From NCBI GenBank assembly GCA_001510575.1, contig LNGK01000010.1, positions 124,001 to 188,000 on the forward strand: a stretch of DNA of 64,000 nt, given 5' to 3'. Below are positions 46,946 through 57,771 of the stretch, in pieces. A program made the translations under genes and the position numbers. Origin of the DNA: Knoxdaviesia capensis (Eukaryota; Ascomycota; Sordariomycetes; Microascales; Gondwanamycetaceae). Within the stretch, counting starts at the first letter, position 1; each line of letters begins with the position of its first letter. The notes beneath the pieces are model-generated. The model was not told the DNA's origin. It ran no database searches and worked only from the letters and a program-made list of their open reading frames with translations.

Positions 46946-47996
46946 ATGCATGTGGGTATGGGCGTGAAGTTGCCGTGGTTGTCTCAGCTCAAGCAGCTTG
47001 TGATTCGGAAGCGCATGGAGCGGAAGCTCAAGAAGAACGAGCCCTTGACTTCTAGCACTTATTAGCATAGTCGTGTACAGTTTGCTGTTTTGTTTTGTGT
47101 TTTTTTTTTTTTTTTCAAAATGGTCCCTTCTTCGCTTCCTTCTTCTCGGCTTCTTTTTTTTTTTTCACTCTTACTCTTTTATTAACGTTTTATTTTCCTC
47201 ATCTTGAGCTGCTGTTCCTCCTGATTTCCCGTCTCTTTTCCTTGGTTTCTCGGATGGTTTTGTTTTCCTTCCTGCTTGTCCTTTCCATATCAGCATCCCA
47301 TGGCGCATCGTTTCTCTATCGTATGTCCGCACACACGTTTCCGTTATCCCACCCTTTTGGTATATGTGTGTTCATGTCCTTTTCCATTTTTTCAGTTTCC
47401 CAGTACCTGTCTTCTTTTCTTGTTCAGGTGAAGGCGTGAGCGGCGGTCTGGTTGGATTTCTTTTCATATATTCCTCGTCTTTCCCCTCTTTTGGCTGTTG
47501 AAGATGTATTGGCTGTTGGAATACCCCTTGTTTTCCGTTTTGATGTACTGCCAAATTTTGGGGGTGGCGGATAAAGCGCCGGGGAGATGATTGACCATCT
47601 TTATGTCCCATCTCGGCAGAGACACCAACTGTTGACTGATTATCTTTTATTATCCAACGTACCCTTCCCTCCTCGGCCCATGGTCTGCACATATGCTGTA
47701 GACCAGTGTCGATTGGAATATCCGGTAATGGGGGAGGCATATAAGTATGTATGTACCTACCTCCCTACCCATATACCAGTATATGCTATATATAGTGCCA
47801 GATTCACATATCAAGGGCGTGGATGAGCGAGAGGGTTAGAACAAGAACAACACGGGCTTTTTTGCTCTCTTGGGTATACATATATCAATATATTGGCTAG
47901 CATCCACGTTGTGGAAAATAAGAAGACTAGTGTGTCCTTGTATTCACAGTTTCAGTGGCAATCATTTCATTCACTCCCCAAGTTGCGTTGGCAACT
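46946..47996. other. 3' regions between STE7 and the HAD phosphatase gene
   Basis: The first 120 bases are an in-frame, coding-like extension of the MAPKK (46946-47065). The rest is T-rich untranslated sequence, then the 3' region of the convergent HAD phosphatase gene. No further gene is seen. Confidence 0.5.
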
Positions 47997-48915
47997 TCAC
48001 GAGATATGACGACTTTTGAAACCAGACTCGAGGATGTCAATCAGGTCGTCAAGTTTAGATATCACAAGGTCGGTATGATCTGCCTCCTGAAGATGCTTGT
48101 TCACATCGTTTACCAATAGTACCGTTACCGCGCCGGCTGCCCTTCCGGCGGCCATATCATCGACGGAGTCGCCCACCATTATCAAGCCAGACGCGTTTCC
48201 GGGAGCCGAGTCAAGGTTGGTTTCGCCAGTACTACCACTTGCACCCGCCGCGGCATGCGCACTCGCCGGTGGGTGGACCAAGCCCCAAGACTTCGCAATA
48301 TGCAAGATCCCAGCGGGGCTGGGCTTGTTCGGGCGGAACTCCCTTGTGATAACGGGGTGAAACACAAACTCGGGGAGGAATTTGCCGAGCAGATGGTTGA
48401 CAGGCGCATCGAAGTTGCGGGTGCAGATGCCCTTGCGCACCCCACGGCGATCCAGATACGCCATCAGCTCAACCAGGCCCGGCTGGGGCTTCTGGCTGAG
48501 CATGGCCTCGGCTTCAATAGCCCGGATAGCACTCATTGCGGCGTGCTGGGCATCTGGCGTGGGCAAACTGTAAATGTGCTCGAGGATGTCGGTGGACTTG
48601 GGAATGTCCAGAGCGGCGCGCATTTGGCTGAACATGTATGTTTGCGGTTCACTGGGGAAAGGGGCATGTGTTAGCTGGGTCTGGTCGCACAAAGGCACAA
48701 CCGCTCAGTAGGATATTAGGGAGCAAACTCGCGGTTGCACAAACTTACCACAGTGTTCCGTCCATGTCAAACACGATCCCTTCCAGGCGCGGTGCGTCGT
48801 GGTGTGCTCCCGCGTCTGTGGCGGACGCGCCGAGCGGCGCGAACCGGCGGGCAATCATTGCAGTGGCAGCCGAAGATATGTGTCGAATTGAAGCTTTCAG
48901 CGACCGGGGTAGCAT
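47997..48915 (-). CDS. HAD-superfamily phosphatase
   Basis: Haloacid dehalogenase-like hydrolase of 273 residues, probably a small-molecule phosphatase. Exons 48915-48749 and 48651-47997 join in phase 2 within motif I (FDMDGTL-C). The other motifs are present: CTRNF (motif II Thr), NKPSPAG (motif III Lys) and MVGDSVDDMAAG (motif IV acidic pair). A helical cap lies between motifs I and II. The start chosen is the ATG at 48915, which adds a basic, Ser/Ala-rich stretch (LPRSLKASIRHISSAATA) that resembles a mitochondrial presequence. A later ATG (MIARRFAP) would remove it. A Gly/Ala-rich insertion between motifs III and IV is low-complexity. Substrate unknown; related fungal proteins include yeast YOR131C. 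Confidence 0.88.
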
Positions 48916-49493
48916 CCCAGGAATGAATCTTGAGTCTTTATATAAACCTCCAAAGATTTAAACGACCGGGACGAGGTTGCGTGAGGTCTGTCACAGGTAG
49001 CTGTTGTTATTATCTTGTCTACGTAGGAGGGGAAAAGTCTCGATTTAACCTACGAAATCGCGGGTTAGTCGAACCCTAACCCTAAATCATTCAGGGGTAC
49101 AAAGTTGAACTCCCTGGTACGAATGTTTCGGGAATTCAGTGGCCGTGAACATAGAGTTACAGCGGACTCAGGGCTTAATGCAAGCACTTTAGCAGACAGA
49201 AGGACTGGAAGCGCCACAGAAGAAAGCCAGCCACTGGCGCCAAGCCACGCAGCCAGATTTTCCAGTTTCAACTAATGTACGTCATCTGCTCCTGTCTGTA
49301 TATTTCTGGTCTAGGCAGTCGAATTTCCTGGAGAGAATAGCTTCCAACGCCCAAGTTTAATTTTCTGACTTGTTCAAACTCTTCACGGAGCTTTTATCCT
49401 CTCAATACCCTGAAGATTCTGCCCCCTCCGCTATCGTCCGAATTATATTTACCCTGTCGTCCGTGTATCTGTCGAAGCCTGGGATGACCTGTA
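48916..49493. promoter_or_regulatory. divergent promoter with telomere-like motif
   Basis: About 580 bases between the divergent HAD phosphatase and Bre4-like genes. It contains AACCCTAACCCTAA at 49072-49085, preceded at 49062-49068 by GGGTTAG in the opposite orientation. Such telo-box motifs are bound by Tbf1/Teb1-like factors in fungi, so a regulatory role is possible but unproven. Confidence 0.45.
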
Positions 49494-52400
49494 ATGAGCT
49501 CGCCTTCAGCGTCGGGTGCCGCGAGCTGGTTGCCCCAGCGGCCAGTGAAGCAGCGCAATGTAAGTTGTTGGAAGAAAAGCACCGCAAACAAGAGCCTCCT
49601 TCGTCCTGTCCCTTTGGGGGGTGTGTTGTATAGAGGCGAAAGATAAAGAGCCTGGGCAGATATCGAGAAGAGTGTCACACGAAGAACAAAGTTCCTGTTG
49701 CTAACACTCTCGCCATGGCCCTTCTCCCGTGCAGAAACTGCGCGATGGATCCGTGATTTTGCCCGCGAGCGGCGAACGGGTGCGCCGATACTTCAGCCTC
49801 CCGTCCTCCGGCAGCCTCCCACTTGAAACCGAAGCCGACGATGACGCCGCCCAGCTCCAACCGATTACGTCGATCAAGAACCCCGGCGACGCCGGCCGCG
49901 TCCTCACACAAAACTTCGTCGTGGTCGCGACAACCGTCCGGAACTGGGCGCAAAGCCCGGACGGCCGCGCTGTGCTGACCTGCTCGCTCGCGTACGTTCT
50001 CGGTAGTCTCGCCACGTACTGGCCGCCACTCGCCAACACGCTCGGCACGCGCGACGGGAAACACATGGTGGCCACGATCGCTGTGTACTTCCACCCCGCG
50101 CGTACGGTCGGCTCGATGATCGAAGCGACTCTCCTCTCGATTGTCGCGGTGACATATGCGGTGATCATCTCGCTAGGCTCGATGTGGACATCGGTTGTGT
50201 TCACCAAGATCGGAATGTCGCCGTTTGCGCACCTGCTGGTGGTGATTATATTCATCGGCGGTGGCCTCGGGCTTCTGGGTTGGGTGAAGCAGCGCGTCAA
50301 CAGTCCGCTGGTGAACCTTGCGACAACACTCGCGTCGATCGTGATTATTTCCGTTACTACGAAAGAAGATGCCATTCACTATGGCCAGTTCTCATCCGTC
50401 AAGATCGAGCAGGTGCTCAAGATCCTCGGTATGGCCACGGCCATCTCTGCCGCTGTGAATCTGCTGGTGTGGCGCCAGTACGCCCGGCTCGATCTCAGAA
50501 AGTTCATGTCGGAAGCGATAGAGTCGCTTGGTGGCATGCTCTCGATCATCACCCGCGGCTTTCTCGAGGGCTCAGAGACAGAACTTCACTCGGATGCGTT
50601 TACCGCTTTGACCAACAAGCTGTCTGGTCTGACTGCCAAGATGACCAAGACAATATGGGAGGCCAAGTTTGAGTATTACTTGCTGGGCCTGGAGAAGCAG
50701 TATAGACTGGAAAAGGAGGTTCTCAAGTCCATCGACAACCTGTCACAGGCGATCGGTGGTCTCCGCAGTGCCTCAAACGCGCAGTTTACCCTGCTGAAGG
50801 AGGTTCCTAAGAAGATCAACACCCAGGTTCCGGCGTCACCGCGTGCCATTATCGGCTCACCGATTGTCTCCGTATTCTCCCAGCCGATGTTCGCTTCTCC
50901 GAGAGAGCACATCTCGGTTCTGGCGCCGATCGACGAAATATCTGCTACCGAACGAAACCGCACCGCTGCCCGCCCGTTCTCAGGCTCGTCTGAGACCAGA
51001 CCGCAACAACCCCAGCTATCGTTCAAAATGCCATCGGAAATTTTCGAGACGTTTATCGCTATGCTCGGCCCGTCGATGAAGTCTCTGGCCTTCACGTTAT
51101 CAGAGATCCTCCGTGACCCCCCGTTCGGCGACACTCTCCCCTACGAAATCATCTTGAACGAGAGCTTTCGGCCCAGTCTCCGCGATGCCATGAAGTTGTA
51201 CGCTGAAGCCAAGGGCGTCGCGCTCAAGGAGCTGTACCACGATATTGCGCAGCTGCGCAGCGTGTCAGAGGAGATCCAGGCGGACATCGAAGAGGTGGCA
51301 GCTGCTTGTGGCCATTTCAGTTTCAGTTTGCAGGCCGTAGCCACCGAGATCGAGACATACCTCGACTGTGTGGAAGACATCCGCGCCTACGCTTTGTCTG
51401 GCAAGCGGTCCTGGAACTGGCTGAAGTTCTGGCTCTATATCCCTCCCTTCAAAAAGTCTCGGGCCGGTGTGTCTGCCTACGCGATCCCCGGAGAGGAGAT
51501 CGAGACCGAGTCGTTGATGCCGCAGCCCGAGACGACTACTCCGGTTCGACGGCTTCGGCGTACCGCGCTCCCTAAGGGTATCCCGGATACTATGGCGCAT
51601 CGCCGCGATTCCTACAACTGGAATGCAGCACCTGATGCCAGTACTGCCCTGAAAGCCGCATCGCAGTCTCTATTGAAGATAATGCGGTTCGCTGCTCGTG
51701 AAGATAGTGAGCTTCCCAATCCCTATGTATATGCCCATCTCGAATATCGTTTGCTAACCTAACGTCTCTTTGTTCTTTCTCAGTCCGTTTCGGTGTTAAA
51801 GTCGGCCTTGGTGCAGCTTTTATCGGAACACTTGCCTTTCTCCCAGCGACTAGACCTACATATCAGCACTGGAGAGGAGAGTGGGGTCTCCTCAGCTACA
51901 TGATTGTTGTTGCCATGACTGTTGGCGCCAGCAATTCGACCGGGCTGATGCGATTCATTGGAACCGTCATGGGTGCGAGTCTTGCTTGTGTTGGCTGGGT
52001 TCTCAGTGACGGCAACGCTTTCATCCTCCTAGTCATGGGCTGGATGGTCAGTATCTACGGCTTCTATCTGTATCTGGTGATCAAGAACGGTCCCCTGGGA
52101 AGAATCATGCTGCTTGCCTGGAACGTCACAGTTCTCTATGCCTACAGCCTCTCCCAGTCGCACGACGATAGCGACAACGACGACTTGGACGAAGACCTAC
52201 GACCGCTCATCTTCGAGATTTGCCTGCACAGAGCTGTCTCGGTAACCCTGGGAATCATCTGTGGCATGATCGTGTGCCGACTCATCTGGCCCATCTCGGC
52301 CCGCCGCAAGTTCCGCGAGGGCCTATCCGTCATCTACCTACAGCTCGGCCTGATCTGGAAGCGTGGACCCCTGGGCAGCCGCATCAAGGGCGACCAGCCG

Positions 52401-53063
52401 CAGCAGTACCTCAAGCCGGGCGAGCAGGCCGCGCTGCAGCGCTACGCCTTCAAGCTTGAGATGCTCCGCACGGCCGCCAAGTCTGAGTTCGAGCTGCGTG
52501 GGCCGTTCCCGGACCGCGCCTACAGCGAGATCATGAAGTCGCTGTACCGCATCCTGGACGCGTTCTACGCCATGAGCCTGATCTCGAACAACCACCCCAA
52601 CCTGAGCGCCGGCGAGCGTGCGCTACTCGAATACACGTCTCCTGAGCGAGCGGCCATCGCTGCGCGTATCTGTCACGTGTTCCAGGTCGTCGCCAGCTCC
52701 ATCATGCTGGAGTACCCGCTCACCGACGCCACGCCGAACATGGCCGGCTTGAAAGACCGACTGCTCACCAAGATCTACCTGTTCCGCAAAGCTCACCAGG
52801 GCTGGGCCGTCACAGCTGGTGTTGCGCCGATTCCGGGTACCGGGGGCGGACCGGATGTTGCCGGCCCGTCGGCGGCGGCGGCGGCGGCTGCTGCTGCCGC
52901 ATCCGTCGTCTCATCCGACCCGGATGTGTTCGAGGGCGACTACGCTGTCGTGTACGCATACATCCTCGTCACGTCACAGGTCGCTGAGGAACTTGGAAAG
53001 CTTGCAAAGCTGATTGAAGAGCTGTTTGGTGTTCTTGATGACGAAGCCATGCTGTTACAGTAA
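49494..53063 (+). CDS. Bre4/FUSC-like multi-pass membrane transporter
   Basis: Large membrane protein of the fungal Bre4-like group (6-TM N-terminal ER-transporter domain, FUSC-like C-terminal module and DUF2421-type tail). Exons 49494-49559, 49735-51706 and 51784-53063 close in phase to 1105 residues. The start (MSSPSASGAASWLPQRPVKQ) was found by splicing: the GTAAGT donor at 49560 and the GCTAAC...CCGTGCAG acceptor make KQRN-KLRDGSV continuous. The first bundle runs from VLTCSLAYVLGSLATYWPPL to about residue 260, the second from FGVKVGLGAAFIGTLAFLP. Each is followed by a long cytosolic part. An alanine run (about 52870-52905) lies near the C-terminus. Relatives are linked to brefeldin A sensitivity and aromatic-acid/fusaric-acid type efflux; the substrate here is not known. 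Confidence 0.88.
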
Positions 53064-53348
53064 TTTGTGTTCAGTTTGTTTCGATTATGCTACTTTCTGG
53101 TGGATAATATTTTCTGGATATGTTTTTCTTTTTTATCTTTACGGTGCATCTGTTTGTCTCGGTTACTGGGCTATATTCTCTCTTCTTTTTTTCTTCTTCT
53201 CCCCGGGCATCTTTTGGACATTTATATTGGGTATCTTTTTTGAGGCAACAGGATAATCAAGTTTCAGATTAAATTCTTATCATTTGGGTCGTTAACTCTG
53301 TCTATCGTGATACATGTACTTTTCCCATATTCCATTTGATTTCTGACA

Positions 53349-55909
53349 TTAAAACGTGCATTCCCTGAGCCGGCCGGCCCGTCCAACTTCGTATTCTGCC
53401 CACTGCGCGACACTTTTGCGACCGACCACGAGCAAGCTGCCGGGGTTGACCACATGACACCCTTCATAGGTGACCGCAAATGGGGGCACTGTCGGATCGA
53501 CGAGGATCAGAGCGGTCGGCAGAGGGTACAAGTGCAGAGGTAAAGTAAAGTCCCACTGCACGGGACGGATTGCTGGCCGGAACGGAGCCATGTAGCCCTG
53601 GTCCAGTATGGTTTTGACAAGCTTGCGCGCAGCGTGCATGGCGGGTGGAACGCCGTTAGGAGTCGGCGCAGCTTCGACCTCGATATCCATCGGCACAGTG
53701 CCATCTTCGGCGGTGGGGTCTGTCATGGCCTGACCGCCGGCGTCTTCTTCGTCAACGGTGGCTGAGTCCTTGAGACGCACGGATGTGCGCTGGAGCCGTG
53801 CGTTCAGGTCGTCGCGGAACACCACGATCTCGTGGTTCGGCCCGAACAGAGACAGGCGGCTGGGGTTTGTCGTCCAGACCACCTCCGGGTCAACCGCCGG
53901 GGTTGTTGTTGATGACAGGGCAGGCAGATCCGCGGGATCCGCAGCAAGACCACCAGTGCCGGCGTTGGCGGCGGCTTGGTTTCCATTTACGGCGGCGGCT
54001 GCCGGTGGCACATTCTTGGCTGAGGTGAAAACGCGACGGACGCGGGATGTGAACATCTCCGGGATCGGGTCGCGGGGGAGTGGGGCGGCGGCACCGGCAG
54101 TGAAGGAAGACACCCAGGCGTCGTTGTCACCGGGGACAAAGACAAAGGTGCTGTTCAGCGTAAGGACAGGAAACTCGGCCAAAACCCCGGCCAGCGCGTC
54201 GAAGTGCTCTTTGAACTCAACGCTTCCGCCGCTGCTGCCGCGCGCCATCGTTGGGCCGGCAGAAAAGTTTCCTGCAAAGACAAAGGCTACAGGAACCGAC
54301 GCTTCCGGTTCTGCCGCATACATAGCTAGGATCTTGCGAATAGCCTCGAGAGCGCGGGGCCGGTTGAGGGTGGTCTCTCCAAGAACAACAATGCGCCCAC
54401 GGCCACCGAAGCTAGTGTCTGAGAAGGTTCCGGCGGCCATGTTCGCGTGGCGGCGGAGCCGCTGCTCAACACGGCGCAGACGGGCTCCGACCGCTCTCTC
54501 GCTGCCAACGCCGAGGAAATCCGTCCAACCGAAGCCGCCGCTGATGGTCTGGTCGGAATTATCAACCGCGCCCGCGATGCCCAACGTGACCGCGCGTTTC
54601 TCGCACGGGGGCTGACCGATAAAGAAGGCCTGGAAGCGCCCGCCTATGGTACCTCCAACACCTCTGTTTCCGCCCAGCCCGCGCCCGGCTGACTCTTCTT
54701 CCTCCTCGTACACACCGTCGACGAGCACAATCATGCCGGGCGCAAACCAAGCCGAGTCGTCGGGGATGCACACAGTCTGGGACAAGTCGAGCGGGATAGT
54801 TCCGGTCATGTCGCTTATGGCCAGACCACCAGCCGGCATGATGGTAAGAAGGCCGAGAAGCATGTGGTGAGTATTATGGCGACCTAACAAGTTCGAAATG
54901 GGTGTGATGCGATGACCCTGTTTGCTGGTGAGGCTGTTCACACCACGGGCAGCTATCACGACCGAGGTTTGGAAGGCTTCGCTGCGGAGGAGCCGTTGGT
55001 GGATCATGTTGTAGCGGTTTCGGAATGCGGCAGTCTTGTTTTGTGCAGGAGGAAGGATGGTTGGTCGCGAGGATTCTCTGTGAAGGGAAGAAAATGGTCA
55101 GGACATCGAAACGACATGGGAGGTGGTAGTAATGAGTGACAGGAGGGAACCACAAACTTTTCAAAGTGCCTTTTCGAAAAGTTGTACGTCAGTCTAGGTT
55201 GGTCGAAGGCACCGATGACCTTCAACCAGCCTCGAAGATCGCTCAGTGCCTCGTCGTCAATATCCCCATCATCTCCGACACTCAGTTGGCTGTCTCCTCG
55301 CGTGAGAGATGTGTGTAGCGGCAGCGTCGGCCTTAGGCCTTGTCCAGTTCCCTCCAGCTGGGCTTCTTGGACTGGGTCGAGCAACAAGCTGTTTTGTCTA
55401 GAAAGGCCTGATCGACCCAGTGCACCGTTGGATTCAGCAGACGCTGATGTCGCATTCCCGCCTGTCAAGACACGTCCCGCACTCATGTTACCCTCTAAAA
55501 GCTTCAGAATATCCTTCAGTTCGGCGCTGGCGCCGTCGACGATCACACCGCCGTTGCGATTCTTCCAGCCGCGTGCGACCTCTTCCAGCACCTTTTCGGC
55601 AAGGCCTTGTTCACGCCATCCCGAGCCGCAGTGGCGTCCCACGAAGGAGGCCAACTCTGCCAAAGCTGTCGAGGTCAGGGTCAAGCCATGTTTCTTCGTG
55701 AATGTCCGGAAGGCTAACGGCCGCAATGTGGCAGGCGGGAGAACAATTGCGAGGATGGATTTGGAAGCCGCGGCGCCGGCGGCAGGCGGAATATAGGGGT
55801 TCAGCGGGTGGACTGGAGTCGCGAACGCCGGGGATGACGAGGGGATGTCGGACGACGGCGGCGGGGCGGCTCCTTTTGAAGGAGTGCCCTTCGCTAAGAA
55901 CCTGTGCAT
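53349..55909 (-). CDS. DPB2: DNA polymerase epsilon subunit B (Dpb2)
   Basis: Second subunit of the leading-strand replicative polymerase epsilon; it also contacts the CMG helicase. Exons 55909-55158 and 55077-53349 join in phase 2 (donor GTTTGT, acceptor TTCACAG) and give 826 residues. The N-terminus has a helical domain (AIVLPPATLRPLAFRTFTKK) and the linker LRGWLKVIGAFDQPRLTYNF, then FRNRYNMIHQRLLRSEAFQT. The C-terminal calcineurin-like fold (VVLGETTLNRPRALEAIRKI, FVFAGNF, FVFVPGDNDAW) has lost the metal-binding residues of active phosphoesterases, as expected for B subunits. The conserved ending VNPGSLLVVGRKSVAQWAEY is present. The donor is weak, but alignment to the family pattern fixes the junction HFEK-ESSRPTILPPA. 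An Ala/Gly-rich insertion lies near residue 680. Confidence 0.93.
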
Positions 55910-56273
55910 CTCAAGGTGTTTGGGTTGAGTGAGACAAGAGGAGAAAAGAAGAAATTCGGGAGTATCCAAATATACCAGAAGGCCGAAGAATGGAAAACAA
56001 CAAGAAATATTCCCAAGACCTAGAGACTTCACAAAGAACAAATGAACATGATGAGATGGAGAGCAGAGAATCAAAGTGGGTTGTGCGGTTACACTTTACG
56101 CGTCTAGAACGCGTCAAGCTTATTTACCGCTGCCGGCTGATCTCAGCTGACAACAGCTGCCAGTATGTAAATCACATGGGAGCTTTTCGCAACGACAAGA
56201 TCTCGGACATGAACAAATCTTTTCCAACTTGTCGCCCATTACACCGGTAATTCTGTGAAAAGATCAAACCGAG
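55910..56273. promoter_or_regulatory. divergent promoter of DPB2 and the conserved unknown gene
   Basis: A 364-base gap between divergent starts. It includes ACGCGTCTAGAACGCGTC near 56098-56115, which holds two ACGCGT elements; that is the MCB core bound by Mbp1/Swi6-type factors controlling replication genes. The proximity to DPB2 makes this meaningful, though inferred. Confidence 0.5.
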
Positions 56274-57122
56274 ATGGCCAGTTTATTGAAGAGTCGCGTG
56301 TGCCTTCGCGCGCTGCAAAAAGCCGCCCCGAGCGTCTGGAAGGGACCCGCATCCTGTCGGTTTATCCAAACGCTCCCATCTAACTCCGATATAGTCAGTC
56401 AGCCTGTCTTCCGCGTTTGCAAACCGACGTCTAACCCTCGTGTCATCTTCAGTACGTCTTCCCCGACACACCAGTAGCTGGTGTGAACACATTGACACTT
56501 CTGCCCAGTGACCCGCCAACCGATGCGCTTGCAATTGGCACCTCGACTTCGAATCCGCCGACCCCCCGGACATTCCGCGAGAACCCAGCATTCAGCCAAA
56601 TCCTCAACGAGGTGTTGATTGCCCACGCCCAGGACGATGAGCAGTTGATCAGCCAGTGCCGTGCGTTTGCAGGGCCGGGTGGTGCGTTTCTAGGATCTGG
56701 CGGTGCGCTGTTCGGCAAACGCGCAGCGTCGAACAAGCGGACGGATGCTGAGGGTGCGAGCGCTCAGGGCGGGGCGGGTGGTGCTGGCCGAGGCGGCTAC
56801 GTGCATCTGTCGGACATGAGAAACCCACCAGATTTCGGCAGGATTGCGTTTCCGGAGGATATTCTAGGCAGTGTGGAAGTTGATGGACAGGGAACCATCA
56901 TCACGCCGTTGGTTCCCAGCGGGACCTATCGCATTGTGACGAACGAGGGAATGTGAGTATCCAATCTCTGATGATGGTCGTTTGTTTTTTTCCCCCTATG
57001 TCTAACCAAATTCCTCCGTGGGGTTTTTTGCTGCTCATAGTCTTGGTCTCACCCCATTTTTGAGGCGGAAGCTGGTACAGAGACTGGAGCAAGCCGAGGC
57101 GGACCTCAAAGGAGAGTCATAG
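56274..57122 (+). CDS. conserved fungal protein of unknown function, possibly mitochondrial
   Basis: Exons 56274-56393, 56453-56952 and 57041-57122 give 233 residues with closed phases. I recall similar uncharacterised proteins in other filamentous ascomycetes but no function. The N-terminus (MASLLKSRVCLRALQKAAPS) is basic and lacks acidic residues, like a mitochondrial presequence. The middle has NPAFSQILNEVLIAHAQDDE, then a Gly/Ala-rich flexible stretch (GGAFLGSGGALFGKR to GGAGRGGYVHLSD). The C-terminal block MRNPPDFGRIAFPEDILGSV, then TYRIVTNEG-ILGLTPFLRRKL, is the most family-like part and probably the functional core. The first donor, GTCAGT, is unusual; phase and reading continuity support it. 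No neighbour suggests a role. Confidence 0.72.
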
Positions 57123-57771
57123 TTTCGTGGTGGGCGTACGTGTCCGTGTACGTGTACCACCTACATGCGAGGTGTAAGATTAGACATTGCCATCTGCCTT
57201 GTTTTCAAGGTTAGCTCCCTACTGTATCCTACTGTGTCACAGCATCACCAATTTTTTCTTCTTTTTTCTGGGTGTCCTCAGGGTCCTTGTCGTGATATCA
57301 TTCCATGTCGCAGTTGACGTCAGGAACACCAACGACATGTAGCCCACCGGGCTTCGCTCAGAGAGACGACATGTAAGGCTAAAACGAGTCAGTGCATGAA
57401 TTGAGCATGTAGTTATCTCCTGTACTTCTGACTCCAATACACGTGGGGGATGTCGTCGTCCTGTCGCGATGTCGTTGAGGGTTGATAAACGACACGTGAT
57501 ACTGCCATGTGACCTATCGAGATCTTCTTCACCGCCTTTCCTTTTACGGCCGAGGTTTTCTGCCCCGCCTCCCAGCCCCAACCTATGATATTTATCATTC
57601 CATCCCACTCATTATCTTGATCCCTACCCAAGTCATTTTCCCCTCCTCAAAATGACACACCTCATTTGTTTTCCTTGTGATCGTCACTATTCATATTTTA
57701 CTATTCAATCCGCAATTTTGTTTGTGTTTCATTCCCTGAACCCTCTTCAATACTGCTGAACTTACCCAGCG
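57123..57771. promoter_or_regulatory. SNF1 upstream region
   Basis: About 650 bases between two tandem plus-strand genes. It should hold the terminator of the unknown gene and the promoter and leader of SNF1, the last 170 bases being pyrimidine-rich. Two CACGTG/ACACGTG-like sites (57438-57444 and 57493-57499) are visible. No gene is seen. Confidence 0.45.
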
